Positions 1 through 6,679 of a stretch of 64,000 bases of DNA are shown piece by piece. The translations under genes and the position numbers were made by a program. Within the stretch, counting starts at the first letter, position 1. The number at the start of each line of letters is the position of its first letter. The stretch lies in assembly GCF_004000845.1 (NCBI RefSeq), contig NZ_BIMA01000009.1, forward strand, positions 1 through 64,000. The letters run 5' to 3'. Source of the DNA: Paenibacillus koleovorans NBRC 103111. Its GTDB lineage: Bacteria > Bacillota > Bacilli > Paenibacillales > NBRC-103111. The notes beneath the pieces were generated by a model that was not told where the DNA came from, made no database searches, and saw nothing but the letters and a program-made list of their open reading frames with translations.

Positions 1-72
1 TTCGAACCCTTGCGGCTGTTACACCCTAACGCTTTAGCAAAGCGCCCCCTTCGGCCTCTTGGGTACCTCTCC
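1..72 (-). tRNA. tRNA-Ser(GCT), partial
   Basis: Read on the minus strand this begins GGAGAGGTACCCAAG and has an anticodon stem-loop with TTGCTAA in the loop, giving anticodon GCT. A long variable arm and a GGTTCGAA T-loop start follow before the window edge cuts it off, so the acceptor 3' end is missing. The long variable arm and anticodon fit tRNA-Ser. It lies only three bases downstream of the tRNA-Asn, so both are probably one transcript. Confidence 0.9.
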
Positions 73-75
73 ATA

Positions 76-151
76 TGGCTCCCCGAACAGGACTCGAACC
101 TGTGACAACTCGATTAACAGTCGAGTGCTCTACCGACTGAGCTATCAGGGA
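76..151 (-). tRNA. tRNA-Asn(GTT)
   Basis: The minus strand folds as a full 76-base cloverleaf: a 7-bp acceptor stem starting TCCCTGA, the D-arm GCTCAGTCGGTAGAGC, an anticodon loop CTGTTAA (anticodon GTT), a GGTTCGAGTCC T-arm, a G discriminator and an encoded CCA. A tRNA-Asn followed by tRNA-Ser after the tex-cmpA-ydcK genes also occurs in Bacillus genomes. Confidence 0.95.
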
Positions 152-164
152 AAGTACAAGTTCC

Positions 165-193
165 AATTTATCAGAATTTGTCGCACTAGTCAA
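165..193 (-). promoter_or_regulatory. Sigma-A-like promoter of the tRNA operon
   Basis: On the minus strand a -35 box TTGACT and a -10 box TAAATT are separated by 17 bases, and the -10 lies 13 bases before the first base of tRNA-Asn. The position and spacing suit a vegetative promoter for the tRNA pair. Confidence 0.6.
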
Positions 194-266
194 GCGCTTC
201 CCACACGCTGAAATCCGCTCCAACCAAGAGGCTCAGCTTGTCCGCCAGCCACTTCACCCCAGCGGC

Positions 267-758
267 TCAAGCTTGCCCGCCCCCCGCTCCAGCCGGCTCC
301 GGACGCAGCTCCAGCAAGTGCAGCTTCCCCCGGCACCGCCCGCAGGAATACTTGCGCGGATCCATCCGCCGCCGCCGCAAATACTCCATGCCGCAAGCCC
401 GGCAAGCCAGCTTGTACCGAAACGGCGCAGGCGCCTTGCGCGGAGCCGCCGACTTGCAAAACCGCGAGCCCCCGACCGCCTTCAGCAGCTGCTTGAAGTC
501 CTCGTCGGCATGTTTGTACCCTTTACGCTGCAGATGCAGATGGTAGTGGCACAGCTCGTGCTTGATGATTTTCTCCACTTCCTCCGCCCCGAACCGCTCA
601 TACTGCTGCGAGCTGATGTCGATGTTGTGGCTCTTCATGAAATACCGCCCGCCGGTCGAACGCAATCGCGCATTCCAGACCGCCTTGTGCCGGAAAGGAC
701 GCCCGAACGACTCCAGCGAAATACGCTCCACCCACATCTGCAGCTGCTGATCATCCAT
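267..758 (-). CDS. ydcK: SprT-like zinc metalloprotein (YdcK family)
   Basis: This 163-residue protein has the SprT-like layout. An HELCH zinc-metalloprotease motif at residues 67-71 is followed by a C-terminal zinc-ribbon with cysteine pairs at about 119/122 and 139/142. SprT-like proteins resemble the protease domain of Spartan, but the substrate of the YdcK branch is not known. The tail (residues 153-163) is Gly/Ala/Pro-rich and probably disordered. The ATG is preceded by a GTGAGGGA ribosome-binding site. It sits between cmpA/tex and the tRNA genes, as ydcK does in Bacillus subtilis. The family call is firm; the function is not established. Confidence 0.9.
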   Translation of the reverse strand: MDDQQLQMWVERISLESFGRPFRHKAVWNARLRSTGGRYFMKSHNIDISSQQYERFGAEEVEKIIKHELCHYHLHLQRKGYKHADEDFKQLLKAVGGSRFCKSAAPRKAPAPFRYKLACRACGMEYLRRRRMDPRKYSCGRCRGKLHLLELRPEPAGAGGGQA

Positions 759-790
759 CGCGCTTCCCTCACTTTTTCAGGCCGGTTTAC

Positions 791-820
791 TTGAATTTTT
801 ACCTTACCTTAGGCTACACT
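791..820 (+). promoter_or_regulatory. Possible promoter for the 119-residue protein
   Basis: A TTGAAT -35-like box and a TACACT -10-like box are separated by 18 bases in the divergent gap between ydcK and the plus-strand gene at 873. Each box matches the sigma-A consensus at four of six bases, so this is a weak call. Confidence 0.35.
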
Positions 821-872
821 GTCAAGTAGAAGTTCGACGAACGAGAAGCGAGAGGAGCGTCCTGCACCCCGT

Positions 873-1232
873 ATGGCCAAAATGAAATACGCCCTGCTGC
901 AACAAAACGATCGCGTGGATTTCGTCGAAATGCCGGCGACCCACGTCTACCAACTGACCGCCCTGAACCGCAGGCTGCACAAGGAGCTCGACAAGCTGAC
1001 AGCCGGCAACGTCCCCAATCTGGGGCATATTCTCGCGGAATGCGAGCAAGTCGAAGTGGTCGCGGGTCAATGCACGATCCTGCACGGCCTCCATTATTTG
1101 AATGAGCTGGAGCATACATTTGCCTCGGTCGAGGAAAAGTCCTACCCGCTCATCTCCCTGCTGACCGAGATCCGTGCCCTTCAGGCGCAACTGGAGCAAT
1201 GGTACGAAGAGGACGAGGAAGGCCTGCACTAA
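873..1232 (+). CDS. Conserved-looking 119-residue protein, function unknown
   Basis: I do not recognise this small acidic protein. It is soluble, has no signal peptide or membrane segment, and looks mostly helical, ending in an acidic tail (EEDEEGLH). The chosen ATG follows an AGAGGAG ribosome-binding site with rather long spacing (15 bases); a second ATG at 882 is a less likely alternative. The opposite-strand open frame over the same bases is Leu/Val-rich and lacks a ribosome-binding site. The gene lies between the divergent ydcK and the co-directional cmpA. Two internal cysteines flank no obvious motif. It might be transcribed together with cmpA. Confidence 0.65.
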   Translation: MAKMKYALLQQNDRVDFVEMPATHVYQLTALNRRLHKELDKLTAGNVPNLGHILAECEQVEVVAGQCTILHGLHYLNELEHTFASVEEKSYPLISLLTEIRALQAQLEQWYEEDEEGLH

Positions 1233-1286
1233 TTTCGACTCCCCCGTTGCGGCCGCCCGCTGGACCTGCACCCAAGCGCCCGTTTG

Positions 1287-1325
1287 CCCATATGCTAGTA
1301 GAAGCTAACTACGAATGCGTATGGG
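1287..1325 (+). repeat. Inverted repeat in the cmpA leader
   Basis: CCCATATGC at 1287-1295 pairs with GCGTATGGG at 1317-1325 with one G-T pair, and TAGT/ACTA inside can extend the stem. No T-run follows, so it is not a standard terminator. It lies 35 bases before the cmpA start and could be a leader hairpin or an operator; the role is unknown. Confidence 0.35.
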
Positions 1326-1360
1326 CGACGGCCCCGCAAGGCAGGAAAGGGGATGCGACA

Positions 1361-1507
1361 ATGCCGCAATGGCTTTGCCATCAATTGGAACGTGCGTTTC
1401 AGAAGAAGGATCTCCGACAGATTCGGCTGCTCAACGACTGCTGGTATTTCTACCGCACCAGGAACACGATCGACATGAAAGATTCCATTCCCCTCCCCCA
1501 AAAATAA
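1361..1507 (+). CDS. cmpA: Cortex morphogenetic protein CmpA
   Basis: This 48-residue protein starts MPQWLCHQLERAF and contains IRLLNDCWYFYR, which matches the very small CmpA protein of Bacillus (about 37 residues) through the LLNxCWYFYR core. CmpA acts in sporulation: it helps target the coat assembly ATPase SpoIVA for ClpXP quality control and affects cortex assembly. The start is the ATG after an AGGAAAGGGG ribosome-binding site. A longer reading from 1199 would overlap the upstream gene and is not credible. The last 12 residues extend beyond the Bacillus protein. Its place next to tex supports the call. A possible leader hairpin precedes it and a terminator follows. Confidence 0.88.
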   Translation: MPQWLCHQLERAFQKKDLRQIRLLNDCWYFYRTRNTIDMKDSIPLPQK

Positions 1508-1520
1508 CGTCCGCAACGCC

Positions 1521-1577
1521 AAACAGCCCAACCGGTCTGCTCGCCATCCGAGCCAAAAACCGATCAGGCTGTTTTTT
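1521..1577 (+). terminator. Terminator between convergent cmpA and tex
   Basis: AAACAGCC at 1521-1528 pairs with GGCTGTTT at 1567-1574, with a weaker inner pairing of CCGGT with ACCGA, and a T-run follows on the plus strand. It lies between the 3' ends of cmpA and tex. On the minus strand the tail is poor in T, so it mainly serves cmpA, but it may act both ways. Confidence 0.65.
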
Positions 1578-1595
1578 CATCCAACCACCAAACCT

Positions 1596-3842
1596 TTATT
1601 GCGCAGACTTCGGAGCCTTCATCGTCAAACTGACGCGCCCCTTCTTCTCATCTACGCCGATGACCCAGACCGTCACCGTATCGCCCACCGACACTACATC
1701 CCTCGGATGCTTCACGAACCGGTCCGCCAGCTGCGAAATGTGGACGAGCCCGTCGTTCTTGATCCCGATGTCCACGAAAGCGCCGAAGTCGATCACGTTG
1801 CGCACCGTCCCTTGCAGCTGCATGCCGGGCTTGAGATCCTCGAGCTGCAGCACGTCCGTACGGAAAATCGGCGGAGGCAGCTCCTCCCGAGGGTCGCGCC
1901 CCGGCCGCTGCAAGCTCTCCCAGATGTCGCGCAGCGTCGGCACCCCAACGCCCAGCCTGTCCGCTACCTGCTCCGGCTGCAAGCCCTGCAGCTTGCCCTT
2001 CAGCTGCGCCGTACCGATGCCGCTCTTCGCCAAGCCGACCTCGCGGAACAGCTTGTCCACCACGTCGTACGACTCCGGGTGGATCGGCGTGTTGTCCAGC
2101 GGATTGTCTCCGTCGCTGATGCGCATGAACCCGATGCACTGCTCGTATGTCTTGGCGCCAAGCCGCGGCACCTTCTGCAGCTGTTTGCGGCTCGTGAACT
2201 TGCCGTTCTCCTCGCGGAACTTCACGATGTTCTTGGCAATCGTGCCGTTGACGCCCGAGACGTACGACAGCAGCGACGGAGACGCCGTATTCAAGTCCAC
2301 CCCTACGTGGTTCACCGCGGACTCCACGACCACCTTCAAGCTCTCCTCGAGCCGCTTCTGCGCGACGTCGTGCTGATACTGCCCGACGCCGATTGCCTTC
2401 GGCTCAATCTTGACGAGCTCGGCGAGCGGGTCCTGCAGCCGCCGCGCGATCGAGATCGCGCTGCGTTCCGCCACGTCCAGCTCGGGAAACTCCTCCTGCG
2501 CCAGCTTGGAGGCCGAATACACGCTCGCCCCCGCCTCGCTCACGATCATATACTGCACGCGGCCCGGCGCCACCTTGCGGATCAGGTCCGCGATGAACTG
2601 CTCCGTCTCGCGCGAAGCCGTCCCGTTGCCGATGACGACCAGCTCCACGCCGTACTTCTGGATCATGCCGGTAACCCGCTTCTCCGCCTCCGCTATCTTG
2701 TTGTTCGGAGCGGTAGGGTAGACGACAGCAATCTCCAGCGTCTTCCCCGTATCATCCACAACCGCGAGCTTACAGCCTGTCCGGAAGGCAGGGTCGACGC
2801 CGAGCACGATTTTCCCTTTCACCGGCGGCTGCAGCAGCAAGTTCCTCAAATTTTCCGCGAAAATAGCGATCGCCTGCTCCTCGCCCTTGTCCGTCAGCTC
2901 CCCGCGAATCTCACGCTCAATTGAAGGCGCGATCAGCCGCTTGTAGGCATCCTCGATCGTCACCCGAAGCAGCTCCTTCACGACCGACTCGCCGCGAATC
3001 GTTTGGCGCCCCATGTAGTCATGGATCTTGTCGGCCGCCACCTCTAGCGACACCTTCAGAATCTCTTCCCGCTCCCCGCGGTTGATCGCCAGCGTCCGGT
3101 GAGGCGGCAGCTTCTTCACGGGCTCCCGGTACGCATAGTACATCTCATACACGGACTCCGCCTTCGCATCCTTCGCCTCGGACACGATCAACCCCTGATC
3201 CCGCGTATAGCCGCGAATCCACGTCCGGATCTTAGCATCGTCCGCCAGATTCTCCGCAATGATGTCCATGGCCCCCTGAAGGGCTTCCTCCGCGCTCCCC
3301 ACTTGTTTCTCAGCATCTATGTACTTGGCCGCCTCCTGCTCCGGAGAACCGTGCCTAGGCTGCGTCAGAATCCACATCGCCAACGGCTCCAAGCCACGCT
3401 CCTTGGCCACGCTCGCACGCGTCTTGCGCTTTTGCCGGTACGGCCGGTACAGGTCCTCGACCTCCTGCAGCTTGGCCGACTTCTCAATCGCGGTCCGCAG
3501 CTCCGGCGTCAGCTTGCCCTGCTCGTCGATCAGACGCTGCACCTCAAGCTTGCGATCCTCCAGGTTGCGGAGATATTGCAGACGCTCCTCAATACTGCGC
3601 AGCTGCACCTCATCCAGCTCGCCCGTCATCTCCTTGCGATAGCGCGCGATAAACGGAATCGTATTGCCGTCGTCCAGCAGCTCGATCGTCACCTTTACCT
3701 TCGACAAAGGCACCCCAAGCTCCGCCACGATTTGCTTCAGGATGCGCTCCTGGGTCGCCGCCTTGTGCGCCTCCGTCAGCTTGCCCTTCTCCTCTTTCTT
3801 TTCCTCCGCCGTCAAAGTCGCTTCGATTTCCTGATTCGCCAT
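1596..3842 (-). CDS. tex: Tex family RNA-binding transcription accessory protein
   Basis: The 748-residue protein has the Tex order: helical N-terminal region, a YqgF/RNase H-like core (VKGKIVLGVDPAFRTGCK), helix-hairpin-helix segments (NTASPSLLSYVSGV and GAKTYEQCIGFMRI) and a C-terminal S1 domain (GLVHISQLADRF). Tex proteins bind RNA and act with the transcription machinery; the Bacillus counterpart is YdcI. The start was set at the ATG at 3842 (MANQEIEATL), which follows a GGGGGAACGAGAG ribosome-binding region. An upstream ATG at 3890 would add 16 unlike residues and overlap the terminator behind ndoA. The N-terminal 30 residues are highly charged (Glu/Lys). Confidence 0.96.
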   Translation of the reverse strand: MANQEIEATLTAEEKKEEKGKLTEAHKAATQERILKQIVAELGVPLSKVKVTIELLDDGNTIPFIARYRKEMTGELDEVQLRSIEERLQYLRNLEDRKLEVQRLIDEQGKLTPELRTAIEKSAKLQEVEDLYRPYRQKRKTRASVAKERGLEPLAMWILTQPRHGSPEQEAAKYIDAEKQVGSAEEALQGAMDIIAENLADDAKIRTWIRGYTRDQGLIVSEAKDAKAESVYEMYYAYREPVKKLPPHRTLAINRGEREEILKVSLEVAADKIHDYMGRQTIRGESVVKELLRVTIEDAYKRLIAPSIEREIRGELTDKGEEQAIAIFAENLRNLLLQPPVKGKIVLGVDPAFRTGCKLAVVDDTGKTLEIAVVYPTAPNNKIAEAEKRVTGMIQKYGVELVVIGNGTASRETEQFIADLIRKVAPGRVQYMIVSEAGASVYSASKLAQEEFPELDVAERSAISIARRLQDPLAELVKIEPKAIGVGQYQHDVAQKRLEESLKVVVESAVNHVGVDLNTASPSLLSYVSGVNGTIAKNIVKFREENGKFTSRKQLQKVPRLGAKTYEQCIGFMRISDGDNPLDNTPIHPESYDVVDKLFREVGLAKSGIGTAQLKGKLQGLQPEQVADRLGVGVPTLRDIWESLQRPGRDPREELPPPIFRTDVLQLEDLKPGMQLQGTVRNVIDFGAFVDIGIKNDGLVHISQLADRFVKHPRDVVSVGDTVTVWVIGVDEKKGRVSLTMKAPKSAQ

Positions 3843-3902
3843 CTCTCTCGTTCCCCCTCTATGAAATAACCCGACTTGCCGTTTGTCCATCCCGAAAAAA
3901 CC

Positions 3903-3931
3903 AAAAAACGAGGGAGCCCAAACACCCTCGT
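3903..3931 (-). terminator. Intrinsic terminator after ndoA
   Basis: On the minus strand ACGAGGG pairs with CCCTCGT around a 10-base loop and is followed by a run of six T. It lies 14 bases after the ndoA stop codon and separates the toxin-antitoxin genes from tex. Confidence 0.85.
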
Positions 3932-3944
3932 CTCAAGTCGAATC

Positions 3945-4295
3945 TTAGAACTCGATCAATCCCACGCTAATTTGCAAAGAATCGTCCACCTTGCGCATCG
4001 TTTCGTCGTCCAAATGCGTAATTTTGTCCGTCAGCCGCTGCTTGTCGATCGTCCGAATCTGCTCCATCAGAATGACGGAATCCCGATCAAATCCATGCGT
4101 CTCCGCGTCGATCTCGACATGCGTCGGCAGCTTTGCCTTCTGAATCTGAGCTGTAATCGCGGCTACAATGACCGTCGGGCTAAAGCGGTTGCCGATGTCG
4201 TTCTGGATCACCAGAACCGGTCTCACCCCGCCTTGCTCCGAACCTACCACCGGAGACAAATCTGCAAAAAACACATCGCCACGTTTTACAATCAA
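3945..4295 (-). CDS. ndoA: mRNA endoribonuclease toxin NdoA (EndoA, MazF/PemK family)
   Basis: At 116 residues this has the length of Bacillus EndoA and its strongly conserved sequence: [19 protein letters not shown] at the N-terminus, RPVLVIQND, and [15 protein letters not shown] in the middle. These hold the catalytic Arg and Thr of the MazF fold. The toxin cleaves single-stranded mRNA at a short site (UACAU in B. subtilis) and is neutralised by the antitoxin encoded three bases upstream. A terminator follows. The position after alr is the same as in Bacillus, so it is a chromosomal core module rather than a mobile one. Confidence 0.97.
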   Translation of the reverse strand: MIVKRGDVFFADLSPVVGSEQGGVRPVLVIQNDIGNRFSPTVIVAAITAQIQKAKLPTHVEIDAETHGFDRDSVILMEQIRTIDKQRLTDKITHLDDETMRKVDDSLQISVGLIEF

Positions 4296-4298
4296 GCT

Positions 4299-4580
4299 CT
4301 ACACCCCGCTAACTAAGCGATCGAGGGTACTATCCGCGTCTTCCTCCGCCTGAAATGCCTCCGCTGCCATGTGAAGATTGATTTTTGCCATCTCCATGTA
4401 CCCGCGTTGCATCATCTCGCGAAGATGCCGCTTCTTGCGTTCCAAGAGGTACAGCTTCATTGCTTGACGGATGAACTCGCTGCGGTTCGAATTTTCCTTC
4501 TCCACAATCCCGTCCACCTCTTGCAACAAATGATCCGGCAAACTAATCATAATCCGTTTGGTGTTATGCACATTGGCCAC
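4299..4580 (-). CDS. ndoAI: Antitoxin NdoAI (ribbon-helix-helix)
   Basis: The 93-residue reading from the GTG at 4580 has exactly the usual NdoAI length. An N-terminal ribbon-helix-helix segment (KRIMISLPDHLLQEVDGI) is followed by the conserved RGYMEMAKIN, which binds the toxin, and ends in a LVSG motif. The GTG lies behind a GGGGGTG ribosome-binding site. A longer reading to 4655 has no matching N-terminus in the family and was not used. The protein binds NdoA and usually represses its own operon; no operator repeat was recognised in the 269 bases between it and alr. Confidence 0.95.
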   Translation of the reverse strand: MANVHNTKRIMISLPDHLLQEVDGIVEKENSNRSEFIRQAMKLYLLERKKRHLREMMQRGYMEMAKINLHMAAEAFQAEEDADSTLDRLVSGV

Positions 4581-4849
4581 CGATTTCGCACCCCCAAAAC
4601 ATTCGGTCACCCGAGCCAGCCAAAATTGCCAACCGCCCCCAATGACCCCACCCATGTTACCATTATGTCGTTCACGAAACCATTTTATACAAGATAAATA
4701 TATGCCCTTGATGTAGCAATTATGCTATACCGGTTCTGCATGCACAGATACTCCGGCTCCCACCATAACCAATTCGATACAAACCTGCAAAGTCCTGCTC
4801 AATTCGCCATTTTTCACGCTGGAAACTGTTTCCTCCGTGCCCTCGGCCG

Positions 4850-6238
4850 CTACCGTATCAAGGGATTCAGCACTTTGAAAACTTCGCCATTCTTGGTATA
4901 CACCCTCGGCACGCGATGCGAGATCATGCAGGTCACTTCATAGTTGATCGTCCCCAAACGGTCCGCGATCTCCTCCACCGGCAACCGTACCGGCCCCTGC
5001 GTTCCGAACAGCACAACCTCATCCTCCAGCGTCACTTCCGTCGACACATCCGTCACATTGATCATGCACTGGTCCATGCAAATTCGCCCGACCACCGGCA
5101 CACGCACCCCTTTCACAAGCACTTCTACGTGCCCGGACAGCATACGGCTGTATCCATCTGCGTATCCTACAGGCAGCGTGGCAATCCTCTCCTCGCCTAA
5201 CGTGCGGTACGTCGTGCCATAGCTGATCCCCGAATCCGGCGGCAACGTCTTGATCATCACCGGCCGCGTCACCAGGCTCATAGCAGGCTGAAGCTCGATG
5301 CGATCCTGCAGCACCTCCTCGGAAGGGTACAAGCCGTACATGCTAAGTCCGATCCTCACCATGTTGTAGGACAGCTCCGGACAATCGATCGCCGCCGCGC
5401 TGTTGCCTGTATGGATGTAGGGAAAGCGGATACCTTGCTGCTGAAAATGAGAAATAATGCGATCAAACTTGCGATGCTGCATTCGCGTATACGTCTTGTC
5501 GCTGTCATCCGAGCTGGCAAAATGCGTGTAAACGCCTTCCACTTCCACGTGGGGGAGTTGCATGGCTTCTTCAATAAAGGCAGTTGCTTCGTCTTCGTCG
5601 TAAAGGCCCAGCCGGCCCATGCCCGTGTCGATCTTGATGTGGATCTTGAGCTTGTTGGGCGCTTGTGGTTGTTGCGGTTGTTGCTGCTGCACTGCGGCTT
5701 GCTGCAGGGTTGCATGTTGCTGGGTTGCCCCTAGCCTTCGGTCGTCTTGGCCCGCGTCGGCTTGCTGCGGTAGGCTTGTTGCTGATGGGGATGCTATTGG
5801 TACTGTTGTTGCACTTCTGAGTGATGCTGCTTCATTTTCGAATGTTTGCGCGGTTGCTGCGCCTGCCGCAGCTTGCTCGGCGGCCAGCAGCACTTCCCGG
5901 CTGAACACCGTCAGCGTGATGTCGTGGGTTAGTGCGGTTGTTACCGCTTCAGGCGGCGTGTAGCCCAGCACCAGGATCGGAACTTGGATACCGGCGTGTC
6001 TTAGCTCGATTGCCTCGTCCAGGAACGCTACGCCTGCGTAGGACGCTCCTGCGTCGAAAGCCTCTCGCAGCACTTCAACCGCGCCGTGCCCGTAACCGTC
6101 GGCTTTCACCACCGCGAGCATCGCCATCTCGGGCGGCAGCAGGCTGCGAAACGAGCTGACGTTGTGATGCAATGCATCAAGAGACACCTCTACCCAAGTC
6201 GGGCGGTAAAACGTGTCCACCAGATTCACCTTCTTCAT
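4850..6238 (-). CDS. alr: Alanine racemase with a Gln/Ala-rich insertion
   Basis: This PLP enzyme converts L-alanine to D-alanine for peptidoglycan. The PLP lysine is at about residue 45 in AVVKADGYGHG. The strand HIKIDTGMGRLG follows at about 200, and the second-domain signature with the catalytic tyrosine is SGISYGTTY; RICMDQCMINV is also typical. At 462 residues it is about 75 longer than usual because residues 122-195 are low-complexity and rich in Gln, Ala, Ser and Thr, placed between the TVFS strand and KIHIKIDTG. All catalytic motifs are intact. The ATG at 6238 has little ribosome-binding sequence; a GTG at 6220, behind AAGGTGA, fits the family N-terminus (DTFYRPTW) and may be the true start. 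Confidence 0.95.
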   Translation of the reverse strand: MKKVNLVDTFYRPTWVEVSLDALHHNVSSFRSLLPPEMAMLAVVKADGYGHGAVEVLREAFDAGASYAGVAFLDEAIELRHAGIQVPILVLGYTPPEAVTTALTHDITLTVFSREVLLAAEQAAAGAATAQTFENEAASLRSATTVPIASPSATSLPQQADAGQDDRRLGATQQHATLQQAAVQQQQPQQPQAPNKLKIHIKIDTGMGRLGLYDEDEATAFIEEAMQLPHVEVEGVYTHFASSDDSDKTYTRMQHRKFDRIISHFQQQGIRFPYIHTGNSAAAIDCPELSYNMVRIGLSMYGLYPSEEVLQDRIELQPAMSLVTRPVMIKTLPPDSGISYGTTYRTLGEERIATLPVGYADGYSRMLSGHVEVLVKGVRVPVVGRICMDQCMINVTDVSTEVTLEDEVVLFGTQGPVRLPVEEIADRLGTINYEVTCMISHRVPRVYTKNGEVFKVLNPLIR

Positions 6239-6290
6239 TTACACACATGTAACCATGTTAAACGCTATCCAATCCGACTGTCAAATGGGA

Positions 6291-6551
6291 ATGGTTCCAT
6301 CTGATTGCTCGGTGATGCTATTGCAAGGGGCTATAGCTCTTGAGCGTAGAGAGGATCTTGTTTGGGTACATCTTATTGAGAGTGTCCCGTTCAAACGCAA
6401 GGAGTTCGATTTGATTGGCGAACATCTGATAGCCTTTGTATGCAAACGAAGTATGGAGCTTGGCTTTGAAGGTGCAGTTGCTTTCCACAAGCTGGTTAGC
6501 AATGCTATAGCAAAATTGAAGCAGGCTCGGCCTGCCAAGGCGCGCCAATAA
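6291..6551 (+). pseudogene. Probable remnant of a GNAT-like acetyltransferase gene
   Basis: The plus-strand frame contains LVWVHLIESVPFKRK, then FDLIGEHLIAFVCKRSMELGFEGAVAFH. This resembles the central part of GNAT-type N-acetyltransferases of Bacilli (pattern xGxxLIAFACxxSxELGFxG). The expected C-terminal part (about HYxxxLGA) is absent: the frame runs into unrelated sequence and stops at 6551. No good ribosome-binding site precedes the ATG at 6291. It lies convergent to ydcC and divergent from alr. I read it as a truncated relic; the family match is from memory and needs a search. Confidence 0.45.
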
Positions 6552-6610
6552 GGCGAGCCTTTTTTATTGGAGGCGCGCCATGGAACGACTTGAAACCTAT
6601 GGCGGTAGTA

Positions 6611-6660
6611 AAAAAAGGGAATCCTGGCAGCCAGATTATCGGAGCTGCAGCGATTCCCTT
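6611..6660 (-). terminator. Terminator after the ydcC-like gene
   Basis: On the minus strand AAGGGAATC pairs with GATTCCCTT, with an inner GCAGC/GCTGC stem, and a run of seven T follows. It begins 20 bases after the stop codon of the lipoprotein gene. Confidence 0.8.
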
Positions 6661-6679
6661 CTTTCATGCTTCAATAAAA

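Noticed and set aside
822-1271. 149-codon minus-strand open frame opposite the 119-residue gene
   Set aside because: No ribosome-binding site, and it overlaps almost the whole plus-strand gene, which has a good start and balanced composition.
1599-2924. Long Arg/Leu-rich plus-strand open frame opposite tex
   Set aside because: Shadow of a GC-rich gene; composition is repetitive and unlike a protein, while tex has clear domains.
3945-4580. Mobile toxin-antitoxin module with a defence role
   Set aside because: The ndoAI-ndoA pair sits in the same chromosomal order (alr upstream, tex downstream) as in Bacillus and is best read as a core gene pair.
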